Below are positions 38,222 through 47,366 of a stretch of DNA of 64,000 nt, piece after piece. A program made the position numbers and the translations under genes. The notes beneath the pieces were generated by a model, which was not told where the DNA came from, made no database searches, and saw nothing but the letters and a program-made list of their open reading frames with translations. This DNA comes from Pseudozobellia sp. WGM2 (lineage in GTDB: Bacteria > Bacteroidota > Bacteroidia > Flavobacteriales > Flavobacteriaceae): contig NZ_JADNYK010000003.1 in assembly GCF_017810075.1 (NCBI RefSeq), positions 496,001 to 560,000 on the forward strand. Direction: 5' to 3'. Positions within the stretch are counted from its first letter, which is position 1; each line of letters opens with the position of its first letter.

Positions 38222-39362
38222 TCCGTTTTTGTCATACAATAATATTATTTCTTCACTAGGTTTTGACAGCAAAACTGTTGTTGAGAAAGTTTCTGCCGAA
38301 GTATCAGGGCTCAATTCGGTAGACGATAAAGATATTCTACCAAGACCTTTTTATACTTCAATGCTTGATCCTATGGTTTTAGAGAAAGCATTCGAAAAAC
38401 TGATTCCGAAAAAAAAATATACCCGGCTAGAGAAAATGATGTTGTTATCGCTACATCAAATCATTAAGGATTCAAAACTTGAATTGACCGAAAGAGTTGG
38501 CCTTATTATCTCCACTACAAAAGGCAACATTGATATATTGGAAAGTCAAGAGATGTTCACCAAAGAACGGGCCTATTTAGGAGCCCTAGCTCAAGAAATC
38601 AAAGAGTTTTTTAATTTTAAAGATGACCCTATCGTTTTATCTAACGCCTGTGTTTCGGGCGTAATGGCCGTTTCTATTGCCAAACGATTGATCAATGAAA
38701 AAAAGTATGACCATGTTTTTATAGTTGCAGGAGATATGGTCACCAAATTTATAATTTCTGGCTTTAATGCGTTTCAGGCCTTAAGCGATGAACGCTGTCG
38801 CCCCTATTGCAAGACGAGAACCGGTATTAATATCGGCGAAGTGGCCGCAAGTGTTTTGGTCACAAAAAATACTAATCTGTTGGTAGATGAATCCGTTGAA
38901 ATTTTAGGCGATGCTTCTTGCAATGATGCCAACCACATTTCTGGACCTTCAAGAACGGGTGAAGGACTCTACCGAAGTGTAATGTCCGCAATGAAAGAGG
39001 CAAATATTGAAGCTACTGATATTGATTATATTTCCGCACATGGCACAGCTACTCCATATAATGATGAAATGGAATCAATTGCCTTCAGTAGAGCAGGCTT
39101 GGCAGAAACTCCCCTAAATAGTCTTAAAGGTTATTTCGGCCATACGCTTGGGGCTTCTGGACTTTTAGAAACCATAATAGGAATGCATTCTCTGCATCGA
39201 AACCAACTATTTGCATCGTTAGGGTTTCAAGAACTTGGAGTTTCCCATCCATTAAATATCATCCGTAAAACCACCCCAAAAAACAGTAATATTTTTTTAA
39301 AAACTGCTTCTGGTTTTGGGGGTTCGAACACCGCGGCAATTTTCAGAAAGATATATAAATAG
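38214..39362 (+). CDS. Beta-ketoacyl-ACP synthase 2 (diverged ketosynthase)
   Basis: 382 residues. Complete active site: Cys146 in 'LSNACVSGVMAVS', His in 'SAHGTATPYNDEME', His in 'GYFGHTLGASG'. The N-terminal part is short and diverged compared with FabF. It resembles the ApeR/initiating ketosynthases of aryl polyene systems more than housekeeping FabF. A promoter-like box for the next gene occurs in the following 87-bp gap. Confidence 0.88.
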   Translation: MNNPFLSYNNIISSLGFDSKTVVEKVSAEVSGLNSVDDKDILPRPFYTSMLDPMVLEKAFEKLIPKKKYTRLEKMMLLSLHQIIKDSKLELTERVGLIISTTKGNIDILESQEMFTKERAYLGALAQEIKEFFNFKDDPIVLSNACVSGVMAVSIAKRLINEKKYDHVFIVAGDMVTKFIISGFNAFQALSDERCRPYCKTRTGINIGEVAASVLVTKNTNLLVDESVEILGDASCNDANHISGPSRTGEGLYRSVMSAMKEANIEATDIDYISAHGTATPYNDEMESIAFSRAGLAETPLNSLKGYFGHTLGASGLLETIIGMHSLHRNQLFASLGFQELGVSHPLNIIRKTTPKNSNIFLKTASGFGGSNTAAIFRKIYK

Positions 39363-39413
39363 AGACTTAGAACTAATAATTTAACAAGAGTTTTCTAATT
39401 AAGATCATATACC

Positions 39414-39421
39414 TAAATTTG
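39414..39421 (+). promoter_or_regulatory. Possible internal promoter before the methyltransferase
   Basis: TAAATTTG matches TAnnTTTG; a TTTT-containing stretch stands about 19 bp upstream but lacks the G of the -33 element. It would allow separate expression of the second half of the cluster. Confidence 0.35.
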
Positions 39422-39449
39422 ACTACCAACATATTTACAGACTAAAATA

Positions 39450-40514
39450 ATGGCCAAAAAACCGATTAAGGCTATCGAGGCGCTAGAAGAAGCCCAGAAG
39501 ATTGCTTTCGCCCCATTTGTGTTTCAAACAACGATCTCTCTACGGAAGCTCGGTATTTTGGACTATATTTTTGAAAATAGCCGAGATGGCGTTACTTCTC
39601 AGAAACAACTTTCCGAGGCTCTTAACATTACCGAATACGGGCTTAGTGTTCTTTTGGAAATAGCTGAAAGTTCCGATATCGTTAGTCAAGATGAAGAAGG
39701 CAACTATGAGTTGACAAAAATCGGATACTTCTTGAATTACAATAAAATGACCGAAGCCAACCTCAACTTTACTCAAGATGTCTGCTATCAAGGCCTCTAT
39801 CACTTGAACGAAGCGATAGAAACGGGTAAACCGGCAGGCTTGAAAGAACTTGGCCCTTGGCCCACGGTATATGAAGGGCTTTCACAATTACCTAGCAAAG
39901 TACAGAATTCATGGTTCTCCTTTGATCACTTTTATTCTGATGAAATTTTTGAAGAAGCCTTACCCATAGTGTTCCGTCACCAGCCTAAAACGCTATATGA
40001 TATTGGTGGTAATACGGGCAAGTTTGCCATTCTCTGCGCCAAATATAACCCTGAAGTAGATATCAAAATTTTCGATTTACCAGGGCAATTGGCAAAAGCA
40101 CTTGAAAACGCAAAGAAAAACGGACTAGAAAACCGTATCAAGGGGCAGGAAATCGATTGGCTATCTCAAAAACCTGAGATTACAGAAGGTGCCGACACTA
40201 TTTGGATGAGCCAATTTTTAGATTGCTTTTCAAAAGAGGAAATTCTAAAAATTCTAACGACCTGTGTCAATTCGATGAGTGATACTACCGAATTGATTAT
40301 TATCGAAACCTTTACAGATCGGCAAAAATTCGACAATGCCCGTTTTACCCTAGAAGCGACATCGCTTTACTTTACGGCTATGGCCAACGGAAACAGTAAA
40401 ATGTACAAAGCATCGGAGTTTATAGATTTAGCTACGGAAGCTGGGCTCACCGTGAAAGAAGATTTGGCCATTGGCGAATTTCACACCATGTTGGTTTGCC
40501 GAAAAAGTCAATGA
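39450..40514 (+). CDS. SAM-dependent O-methyltransferase-like protein
   Basis: 354 residues with an N-terminal helical dimerisation/winged-helix domain ('LRKLGILDYIFENSRDGVTS') and a Rossmann domain with the SAM site 'LYDIGGNTGKFAIL'. This is the layout of plant- and antibiotic-type small-molecule O-methyltransferases, and of the methyltransferase found in aryl polyene clusters. Methylation of the aryl ring or of an adjacent carbon is the likely role, inferred from position. Confidence 0.87.
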   Translation: MAKKPIKAIEALEEAQKIAFAPFVFQTTISLRKLGILDYIFENSRDGVTSQKQLSEALNITEYGLSVLLEIAESSDIVSQDEEGNYELTKIGYFLNYNKMTEANLNFTQDVCYQGLYHLNEAIETGKPAGLKELGPWPTVYEGLSQLPSKVQNSWFSFDHFYSDEIFEEALPIVFRHQPKTLYDIGGNTGKFAILCAKYNPEVDIKIFDLPGQLAKALENAKKNGLENRIKGQEIDWLSQKPEITEGADTIWMSQFLDCFSKEEILKILTTCVNSMSDTTELIIIETFTDRQKFDNARFTLEATSLYFTAMANGNSKMYKASEFIDLATEAGLTVKEDLAIGEFHTMLVCRKSQ

Positions 40515-40518
40515 CCCC

Positions 40519-41139
40519 TTGAAAAACGACTACTTCATACAAGACTACTGCCATATAAAAGACAATTCCGTTTCGCTTAACGGAACACAATTGTTCACCC
40601 AAGAGTCTACCGATTTCAATGCTTTCATTAAATCGGCCTATCAACATTTTAATACCGATTACCCCAAATTTTTTAAGATGGATCGGCTGAGTAAAATGGC
40701 ATTCATCGCAGCCGATGTTCTTTTAAAAAATGGACAACATTCAATAGAAGAGTCTCAGAATATGGCCGTGGTACTATCGAACCGTGCCTCTAGTCTTGAC
40801 ACCGACCGAAAACATCAAGAATCTATAAACGATCAAGATAATTATTACCCCAGTCCGGCCGTTTTTGTATACACGCTACCTAATATTTGCATCGGGGAAA
40901 TTAGCATTAGACATAAACTCCATTCTGAAAATAGTTTTTTTATCTTTGACCAATTCAATGCCGACCATTTATGGCACTATAGCAATAGTCTTTTGAACAC
41001 TTACAAGGCTGATTCTGTGTTGTGCGGGTGGGTCGATGTTGATCAAGATAAGTACGAAGCATTTTTATATGTAGTAAGCTCGAAAGGCAGCTACGAACAC
41101 AATAAAGAAGAAATAACCAGATTATATTTGACCAAATGA
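40519..41139 (+). CDS. Half-length ketosynthase-like protein
   Basis: 206 residues with TTG start at 40519, five bases after the methyltransferase stop; an in-frame ATG at 40471 would overlap that gene by 44 bp and encode unrelated residues. The sequence resembles only the N-terminal half of a thiolase-fold ketosynthase: 'MDRLSKMAFIAADVLL', 'MAVVLSNRASSLDTD' and 'LPNICIGEISIRHKL', where Cys occupies the active-site position. The C-terminal half with both His residues is absent. It overlaps ACP 2 by ATGA. It may be an assembly subunit rather than an enzyme. Confidence 0.75.
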   Translation: MKNDYFIQDYCHIKDNSVSLNGTQLFTQESTDFNAFIKSAYQHFNTDYPKFFKMDRLSKMAFIAADVLLKNGQHSIEESQNMAVVLSNRASSLDTDRKHQESINDQDNYYPSPAVFVYTLPNICIGEISIRHKLHSENSFFIFDQFNADHLWHYSNSLLNTYKADSVLCGWVDVDQDKYEAFLYVVSSKGSYEHNKEEITRLYLTK

Positions 41140-41393
41140 GTGAGTTAAAACAAGAGTTGAAAGAGAAAATCATAGAGCAATTGAACCTAGAAGATGTTGC
41201 CGTAGATGAGATTCAAGACAATGACCCGCTCTTTGGCGAAGGTTTAGGGCTAGATTCTATCGATGCTCTAGAACTGATCGTTATGCTCGATAAAGATTAC
41301 GGCATCAAACTTGCCGACCCCAAAGAGGGTAGAAAAATTTTCGAGTCGGTTCAGACTATGGCAAAGTATATCGAAGAAAACAGAAGCCGATAG
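41136..41393 (+). CDS. Acyl carrier protein 2
   Basis: 85 residues. Phosphopantetheine site Ser41 in 'GLGLDSIDALEL'. The ATGA overlap with the half-ketosynthase gene and the following FabF-like gene suggest it serves the aryl polyene chain, while ACP 1 may serve a different part. Confidence 0.93.
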   Translation: MSELKQELKEKIIEQLNLEDVAVDEIQDNDPLFGEGLGLDSIDALELIVMLDKDYGIKLADPKEGRKIFESVQTMAKYIEENRSR

Positions 41394-41430
41394 TATTCTT
41401 TCACGGTTTCGAGTTCAGTAAAATACAGCA

Positions 41431-42630
41431 ATGGGTAAAGGGGTAGCAATAACCGGAATGGGTATCATTTCCGCCATTGGAAACAATGTTGCGGAAAACT
41501 ACCTGTCTCTTACCACCAATAAAATAGGTATTTCAGAAATTTCTCAAATCGACACCATTCATAAGAATGATATCATGGTCGGAGAAATCGATGACACCAA
41601 TCCTATTTTAGAAAAAAAGCTTGGTATTCAAGAAAACGAATGGTCACGTACCGTTCTGATTGGCACCATTGCAGCTCAAGAAGCCTTGGCCAATTCAGGT
41701 ATATCAGATGTAAACGAAGCTAGAACCGGCTTTATTTCAGGTACAACTGTAGGCGGCATGGACAAGTCGGAACAATACTTCTATGAATATGGAGACAGAC
41801 CGGAAGTTCGCCAACATATAACCGGCCTTCACGCTGGCGATTCGACCAATAAAATTGCCAAACATCTTGGTCTTGAAAAAAGCTTTGTAACCACCATCAG
41901 TACAGCCTGTTCTTCTGCTGCCAATGCCATTATGCTTGGGGCTAGAATGATTAAATCGGGCCAGTTAGACCGAGTTATAGTCGGGGGCACCGACAGTCTT
42001 TCAAAGTTTACCATCAATGGTTTCAAAACACTGATGATTCTATCCGACACCTACAGCACTCCCTTCGACGATAATCGAAAGGGGCTTAACTTAGGTGAGG
42101 CTGCCGCGTATCTGGTTTTAGAATCGGATAGTATGGTGGAGAAAAATAATAAAAAAGTATTGGGGTACGTGAAAGGCTACGGCAATGCCAATGATGCTTT
42201 TCATCAAACGGCATCTTCCGAAAATGGTGACGGCGCAGTTCTCGCCATGAAAAAAGCCCTACAGGTTGCAGGTATGAAACCTGAAGATATAGACTATGTA
42301 AATGCACATGGTACGGCGACCCCTAATAACGACCTATCCGAAGGCCGAGCTCTTATTCGGGTGTTCGACAATAAAGTGCCTGAGTTCAGTTCTACCAAGG
42401 CATTTACAGGTCACACCTTAGCTGCTGCCGGTGGTGTAGAAGCCGTTTATTCAGTATTGGCGCTGCAAAACAATTTAATTTTTCCGAATCTGAACTTTAA
42501 AACTTCTATGAAGGAGTTTGATCTGAATCCGATTACAGTAGCAAAAAAGAAAGAACTTCGTACCGTTCTTTCGAACTCTTTCGGTTTTGGGGGCAATTGT
42601 TCGACACTTATATTCTCGAAAGAAGCATGA
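41431..42630 (+). CDS. Beta-ketoacyl-ACP synthase 3 (FabF-like elongating ketosynthase)
   Basis: 399 residues. Full triad: Cys160 in 'ISTACSSAANAIM', His in 'NAHGTATPNNDLSEG', His in 'AFTGHTLAAAGG'; 'SNSFGFGGNCS' near the C terminus. It is directly coupled (ATGA) to a Cys-less partner, the arrangement of ketosynthase/chain-length-factor pairs such as ApeO/ApeC. It is therefore the best candidate for the iterative polyene-extending enzyme. Confidence 0.92.
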   Translation: MGKGVAITGMGIISAIGNNVAENYLSLTTNKIGISEISQIDTIHKNDIMVGEIDDTNPILEKKLGIQENEWSRTVLIGTIAAQEALANSGISDVNEARTGFISGTTVGGMDKSEQYFYEYGDRPEVRQHITGLHAGDSTNKIAKHLGLEKSFVTTISTACSSAANAIMLGARMIKSGQLDRVIVGGTDSLSKFTINGFKTLMILSDTYSTPFDDNRKGLNLGEAAAYLVLESDSMVEKNNKKVLGYVKGYGNANDAFHQTASSENGDGAVLAMKKALQVAGMKPEDIDYVNAHGTATPNNDLSEGRALIRVFDNKVPEFSSTKAFTGHTLAAAGGVEAVYSVLALQNNLIFPNLNFKTSMKEFDLNPITVAKKKELRTVLSNSFGFGGNCSTLIFSKEA

Positions 42631-43697
42631 AACAATCGGTCTACATCAATAGCGTTGGTTCTGTTTCTGCCCAGAAAACTTTTGACAATAGTTTTCTTGA
42701 CGATGTTGTTTTGCATAATGATACCGTAATAAACGTAATCGCACCGAATTACAAAGAATACATTCCGCCAGCGGCCGCACGCCGAATGGCAAAAGGCATT
42801 AAGATGAGTACCGTAAGTGCTAAAAATGCCATGCAAGAAGCCGAGGTGGCAGAAGATGAAATCGATGCCATTATTGTAGGCACCGGATTGGGTTGCATAG
42901 GAGACTCCGAAAAATTTGTGAGCGATATTATCGACAACAACGAACAGTTCTTGACCCCTACCCGATTCATACAATCGTCGCACAATACCGTTGCAGGTCA
43001 AATCGCTTTGGGAATAGGGTGTAAAGGTCATAATTTCACCTATGTGCATTCCGCCATATCATTTGAATCTGCAGTATTAGATGCTAAAATGCAGATTGAA
43101 GAAAATGAAGCTAAAACCATCTTAGTGGGTGGCGTTGATGAATTGGTAGACCATCACATAAGCACCCATCGCCTCATCGGGCATATCAAGAAAGAGGCGG
43201 TTGAAACTATGTCTATTTTAAAATCAGGTACTTCAGGAGCAGTTTTTTCCGAGGGGGCCCACTTTTTTGTACTTTCCAACGAAAAGAAATCATCTTGTTA
43301 TTCAGAATTAGTTGCGCTGAAAACATTTAACGTACTAAGCGAATCACAAGTAAGCGATGAAACAAGCAATTTCTTGATGGAACAAGGTTTGACCGAAGAG
43401 TCCGTTGACTTGATTATTATGGGCAACAATGGCGATAATGATTTTGATAGCTATTACGATTCGTTGTCAAAGGGGGCTTTCAAAAATGTGGCTCAAGCTT
43501 ATTTTAAACATTTGTCGGGGGAGTTTGATACGGCATCTGGGTTTGGTTTTTGGTTGGCCAACATGATATTGAAGCAGGGCAAGGTGCCTGCATCTGTTCA
43601 ATTGAATGAAAAAAGGGCCGAAAGCGTGCAGACTATTTTAATCTACAACCAGTATAGAGGGGAGAACCATAGCCTCACGCTTCTCAAAAAATGTTAG
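42627..43697 (+). CDS. Chain-length-factor-like ketosynthase homologue without active-site Cys
   Basis: 356 residues; ATG at 42627 overlaps the previous stop (ATGA). Thiolase fold, with 'AIIVGTGLGCIGDSEKF' and 'SSHNTVAGQIALGIGCKGHN', but the active-site segment reads 'YVHSAISFESA', with no Cys at the catalytic position. Such subunits pair with an active ketosynthase and limit product length. Expected partner: 41431-42630. Confidence 0.85.
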   Translation: MKQSVYINSVGSVSAQKTFDNSFLDDVVLHNDTVINVIAPNYKEYIPPAAARRMAKGIKMSTVSAKNAMQEAEVAEDEIDAIIVGTGLGCIGDSEKFVSDIIDNNEQFLTPTRFIQSSHNTVAGQIALGIGCKGHNFTYVHSAISFESAVLDAKMQIEENEAKTILVGGVDELVDHHISTHRLIGHIKKEAVETMSILKSGTSGAVFSEGAHFFVLSNEKKSSCYSELVALKTFNVLSESQVSDETSNFLMEQGLTEESVDLIIMGNNGDNDFDSYYDSLSKGAFKNVAQAYFKHLSGEFDTASGFGFWLANMILKQGKVPASVQLNEKRAESVQTILIYNQYRGENHSLTLLKKC

Positions 43698-44479
43698 GCC
43701 AGCTCATCTCACGCAGAGTGGTCTACCCCACCACTGTAGCCTTGCTCATCATACTAATCATTCTCGAATTTTCTTTTGATGTGCCATGGTATGTTTATAC
43801 GCTGGTGGTTCTCGCATGGTTTCTCATAACACTTTGTGGTTCTTTTTTTATAGGATGGAATTTTCATATGAAATCTTGGCATTCCAACAAGAAAATAGAA
43901 CAAAACTGGGTATCGATTACATTTGACGATGGCCCGAATGCCGAATTTACACCTCAAGTTCTGGATCTCTTAAAAAAGTACAACGCCAAGGCTACATTTT
44001 TTTGTATCGGCCATAAAATAGAGGAGCATCCTGATATTCTCAAAAGACTACTCGAAGAAGGGCATACCGTAGGTAACCACACGTATAACCATTCTCGATC
44101 TTTCGGATTTTATGGCATGGAAGAGGTGAAAGCAGAACTTGAAAAAGCTAAGAAGACAGTAAAAGAGCACACCGGTCTGACCATGAATCTCTATCGCCCA
44201 GCCTTTGGGGTAACCAACCCATCCATAGAGAAAGCGGTCAACCAATTAAAAGTGCAATCAATCGGTTGGAATGTGAGGTCTTTAGATACTACGGTGCGCA
44301 CTGAAGATATGGTACTCAAAAGAATTACATCTAAGGTTTCAAAAGGTGATATTATTCTTTTGCATGATACCAGTGCAAAATCTGTGGCCGTTTTGGAACG
44401 GTTATTGGTATTTTTGCGAGAGAAAAATCTTCAATCGGTCACAGCCGACCGATTGTTGGGAATCAAAGCTTATGTTTAA
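43691..44479 (+). CDS. NodB-type polysaccharide deacetylase, membrane-anchored
   Basis: 262 residues. Two N-terminal hydrophobic helices, then a CE4 domain with 'SITFDDGPNAEFT' (Asp-Asp), 'GNHTYNHS' (metal-binding His pair), 'YRPAFG' and 'LLHDTS'. It is the active deacetylase pattern. Deacetylase genes are found in some flexirubin clusters; a substrate in the envelope (glycan or amide) is possible. It overlaps both neighbours by 7-8 bases. Confidence 0.88.
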   Translation: MLGQLISRRVVYPTTVALLIILIILEFSFDVPWYVYTLVVLAWFLITLCGSFFIGWNFHMKSWHSNKKIEQNWVSITFDDGPNAEFTPQVLDLLKKYNAKATFFCIGHKIEEHPDILKRLLEEGHTVGNHTYNHSRSFGFYGMEEVKAELEKAKKTVKEHTGLTMNLYRPAFGVTNPSIEKAVNQLKVQSIGWNVRSLDTTVRTEDMVLKRITSKVSKGDIILLHDTSAKSVAVLERLLVFLREKNLQSVTADRLLGIKAYV

Positions 44480-45161
44480 ACCAATTTTTTCTTTAATGCG
44501 CTGGAATTATGGGCACTACACTTCCCTTCTAAAAAAGAACACTCAACCTATTTTTTGTTTGGTATTTATCATGTGGACGGTAATCGGTCTGAGTCAGACT
44601 AAAATGTCTACCACTGAGGCCAATACCTTGAAGACCTTAGTGAAGTCACTTGCCGATAAAACCGAAACTATCACCAGTGATTTTACACAATACAAACATT
44701 TAGATTTTCTTTCGAACGATATTGAATCGAGCGGTAAGTTAACCTTTATGGCACCCAATCTGGTCAAATGGGAATATATTGCCCCTTTCGCCTACGCTAT
44801 AATCTTTAAAGACAAGACCATTTTCATTAATGATGGCGGCAACAAAAGTAATATCGATGTGGGCGGCAATAAATTATTCGAGCAGCTCAATCACCTAATA
44901 ACGTCTAGTGTTCGTGGCGATATGTTCGATGACGAGAAATTTGATATTTTGTTTTTTAAGGAAAACGGGCAAAGCTTGGTTCATTTTATGCCGAAAGACC
45001 CAAAATTTGCCGAGTTTATAAATGCCTTTCACATTAAATTTAACGAGATCGGTGAAGTGGAAGAGGTGAAAATGATAGAACCATCGGGAGATTACACTCA
45101 AATTGTTTTCAATAATAGAAAAACAAATCAACCCCTTTCTGATGCGGATTTTACTCACTAG
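44472..45161 (+). CDS. LolA-like outer-membrane lipoprotein carrier
   Basis: 229 residues with start ATG 44472, overlapping the deacetylase stop. A signal/anchor helix ('QPIFCLVFIMWTVIGLSQ') is followed by the LolA beta-sheet: 'ITSDFTQYKHLDFLSNDIES', 'GKLTFMAPNLVKWEY'. LolA-type carriers ferry hydrophobic cargo across the periplasm and a dedicated copy is typical of aryl polyene clusters. Likely carries pigment or its lipid anchor. Overlaps the lipoprotein gene by 20 bases. Confidence 0.88.
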   Translation: MFKPIFSLMRWNYGHYTSLLKKNTQPIFCLVFIMWTVIGLSQTKMSTTEANTLKTLVKSLADKTETITSDFTQYKHLDFLSNDIESSGKLTFMAPNLVKWEYIAPFAYAIIFKDKTIFINDGGNKSNIDVGGNKLFEQLNHLITSSVRGDMFDDEKFDILFFKENGQSLVHFMPKDPKFAEFINAFHIKFNEIGEVEEVKMIEPSGDYTQIVFNNRKTNQPLSDADFTH

Positions 45162-45756
45162 CCTTGTTCTATTTTTCTTGACAGGATGCGCTTATTATCC
45201 CAAAAGAAATAACTTCAAAGCCATTAGTATTCCTGTTTATCAGCAGAAACACCTTAACCACTATTTTTCAGACACCACTAAAGATTATGTATATAAAGCT
45301 AAAATAGAGGCGTTTGACAAAACCTTTGGCGGACTTTTTATCATTAAAAAAATAGATCTAAACCATCATCGGGTGGTCTTCTCAACAGAAATGGGAAACA
45401 CTATTTTTGATTTCACATTTCAGCAAGACGAATTTAAGGTCAACCGAATTTTGGAAGAGATGGACAAAAAAATCTTAATCACTATTCTAAAGCAAGATTT
45501 ACAGGCCTTGATAATTGAAAACCCGTTCATAACCGAAGCTTATAGCTTTGAAGATAAGGTTGTGGTTGAGTCAGAAATCCTATCTAAAAAACATTATTTT
45601 TACCTTCAAGATATGCAGTTGCAAAAAATTGTCAGGGTAAAAAATGGAAAGCCCAATGTAACCCTTGAGTTCAATGATATTGAAGAACGTCAGGTTGAGA
45701 ATTTGGAAATTACGCACCAGAACATTAAACTTAAAATTTCATTAAGCGCTATTTGA
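45142..45756 (+). CDS. Lipoprotein of the pigment-transport set (DUF3261-like position)
   Basis: 204 residues. ATG at 45142 gives a lipoprotein signal (LTGC, Cys16). The sequence matches no motif I know well, but aryl polyene clusters carry an outer-membrane lipoprotein next to LolA, and the lengths agree. It may act as the LolB-like acceptor. It overlaps the LolA gene by 20 bases and the barrel gene by one. Confidence 0.7.
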   Translation: MRILLTSLVLFFLTGCAYYPKRNNFKAISIPVYQQKHLNHYFSDTTKDYVYKAKIEAFDKTFGGLFIIKKIDLNHHRVVFSTEMGNTIFDFTFQQDEFKVNRILEEMDKKILITILKQDLQALIIENPFITEAYSFEDKVVVESEILSKKHYFYLQDMQLQKIVRVKNGKPNVTLEFNDIEERQVENLEITHQNIKLKISLSAI

Positions 45757-46343
45757 TGGGTAGAATACAATCTATATTCTTGATTGCTACATTGTTATTC
45801 GCGGGCTTTCTACATGCACAAGTAAGACCCGGAGTGAAGATGGGCATCAATAATTCTAATATCAGCAAAACTAAATTAGACACCAAGACCGGTCTTTACG
45901 TTGGCGCTTTTGTTAAAATACCTATATCAGATTACTATACGCTGCAGCCAGAAGTTTTATATTCAAATCAAGGGGGCAAATCTAACTCGACCGAATATGG
46001 TGATGTCAATATCCACTACCTTTCTATTGGTATTCCCAATAAATTTTATGTCAGCCAGAAGAATAACTTTCATATTATACTTGGTGTCGGCCTTGATATT
46101 AATTTGAAAAACAACTTTGTAAGCCTTTCGAATTTTGATATTGACGACGAAATATCGCCTATCGACGTGGTAGCGCTAGGAGGCATTGGCTATGAATTCC
46201 CGTTTGGTCTTGCCTTAGAAGCACGATATAAGCAGGGCACGGTAAGTGTCGACTTTCTAGGGTCGGATAATCTTTATGAAGAATCAGGCAGCAATCTTAA
46301 TGGCGTTTTTCAAATTGGCGCTGCATATAAATTTAAACTATAG
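45756..46343 (+). CDS. Outer-membrane beta-barrel protein (porin-family type)
   Basis: 195 residues. ATG at 45756 shares its A with the previous stop (TGATG). Signal peptide ends LHAQ. The mature part alternates hydrophobic and polar residues and has the typical opening 'RPGVKMGINNSNIS' and closing 'FQIGAAYKFKL' of small flavobacterial barrels. Probably a structural partner in placing the pigment in the outer membrane; could be unrelated. Confidence 0.85.
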   Translation: MGRIQSIFLIATLLFAGFLHAQVRPGVKMGINNSNISKTKLDTKTGLYVGAFVKIPISDYYTLQPEVLYSNQGGKSNSTEYGDVNIHYLSIGIPNKFYVSQKNNFHIILGVGLDINLKNNFVSLSNFDIDDEISPIDVVALGGIGYEFPFGLALEARYKQGTVSVDFLGSDNLYEESGSNLNGVFQIGAAYKFKL

Positions 46344-46348
46344 ACACC

Positions 46349-46717
46349 ATGTTGATTGAGGGATTATATTCCATTTTAGCTTTTGAAAAAATAGAGAACA
46401 CTCTTTCCGCAACCGTAAAACTTAATAAGGACCATGAGGTTTTTAAAGGGCATTTTCCGGGTAATCCAATAATGCCGGGGGTTTGTATGATCCAAATGAT
46501 CAAAGAACTTACGGAGAAAGAGTTGAACAAAGAGCTATTTCTATCGGTTGCGTCAAATGTCAAGTTTATGGCCATCATCAATCCCGAAGAGAATGATACC
46601 ATCGACCTCAATCTCACCGTAACCGAGGTTGATGAGTATATCAAAGTCAAGACAACGGTGAGCTTTAAAGAAACCTTGGCATTAAAGTTGAACGGTACGT
46701 TTAAAATCTTAGCTTAG
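46349..46717 (+). CDS. Hotdog-fold 3-hydroxyacyl-ACP dehydratase (FabZ-like) 3
   Basis: 122 residues. 'VFKGHFPGNPIMPGVCMIQMIKE' contains the FabA/FabZ GHFPGxPxxPG motif, with the catalytic His. It lacks the long N-terminal helix region, so is shorter than FabZ. A third hotdog protein in the cluster, possibly for the alkyl arms of the resorcinol rather than the polyene. Confidence 0.88.
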   Translation: MLIEGLYSILAFEKIENTLSATVKLNKDHEVFKGHFPGNPIMPGVCMIQMIKELTEKELNKELFLSVASNVKFMAIINPEENDTIDLNLTVTEVDEYIKVKTTVSFKETLALKLNGTFKILA

Positions 46718-46721
46718 ACTT

Positions 46722-47216
46722 ATGAAATTAGCTACCGCATTGTTTTTCACCCTTTGTTTTCTTGGTGTAAATATTTCCGTTGATATTGAAGATATTAGAC
46801 AAACCTATCGAAGTATTCAAGACAACGAAGACTCGATTAATGACTTATACGAATCGCTAACCTCAGTCGCAAAAAATGATGAAGCCACTTTAGTAGCCTA
46901 TAAAGGTGCCGCTACTACCATGATGGCCAAATTCGCCAGTGGTTTTAAAGACAAAAGAACTTTTTTTAATGACGGAAGAGAGCTTTTAGAATATGCTGTA
47001 GAAGCCCAGGCCTCGAACGTTGAAATCAGATGTATTCGGTTGAGTGTGCAAGAAAATGCGCCTAGAATACTGGGCTACCATAAAGATATTGACACTGACA
47101 AGCAATTTATTATCGACAACTACAGTTCAATGAAAGACAAAGCTGCAAAAGATTTCGTCAAAGGATTTGTGGCCCAATCAGATAGTTTTTCAGAAGAACA
47201 AAAGCAGTTGTTTTAG
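46722..47216 (+). CDS. Exported helical protein of unknown function
   Basis: 164 residues with a signal peptide (about residues 1-18, 'LFFTLCFLGVNIS'). The mature part is helical and charged, with 'DIRQTYRSIQDNEDSINDLY' and 'VEIRCIRLSVQENAPRILGYH'. It is four bases after the dehydratase gene, so probably the last gene of this operon segment. No function can be assigned; periplasmic location is likely. Confidence 0.65.
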   Translation: MKLATALFFTLCFLGVNISVDIEDIRQTYRSIQDNEDSINDLYESLTSVAKNDEATLVAYKGAATTMMAKFASGFKDKRTFFNDGRELLEYAVEAQASNVEIRCIRLSVQENAPRILGYHKDIDTDKQFIIDNYSSMKDKAAKDFVKGFVAQSDSFSEEQKQLF

Positions 47217-47237
47217 GGTTTTGAATCCTTATCTTTG
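47208..47237 (+). promoter_or_regulatory. Bacteroidota-type promoter before the glycosyltransferase
   Basis: TTG at 47208-47210, 19-bp spacer, TATCTTTG at 47230-47237. Both elements and the spacer fit the consensus exactly. The start site would be near 47244, leaving a leader of about 120 bases. This splits off a transcription unit with the transferase and exporter. Confidence 0.6.
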
Positions 47238-47366
47238 GGGAGAATAAACGTACGAGTCGAAGTTTGTTCCCGTCTAGGCAAAAGGCTATAATTTGCTTTA
47301 ACATGTTGAGTCAGCTACCTAGTAAAGCTCCAAATTTTTTCGACAATTCGTTTTAAACAGGCTAAA

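Noticed and set aside
40471-40518. ATG start for the half-ketosynthase
   Set aside because: It would overlap the methyltransferase by 44 bp and translate its conserved end in another frame; TTG 40519 fits better.
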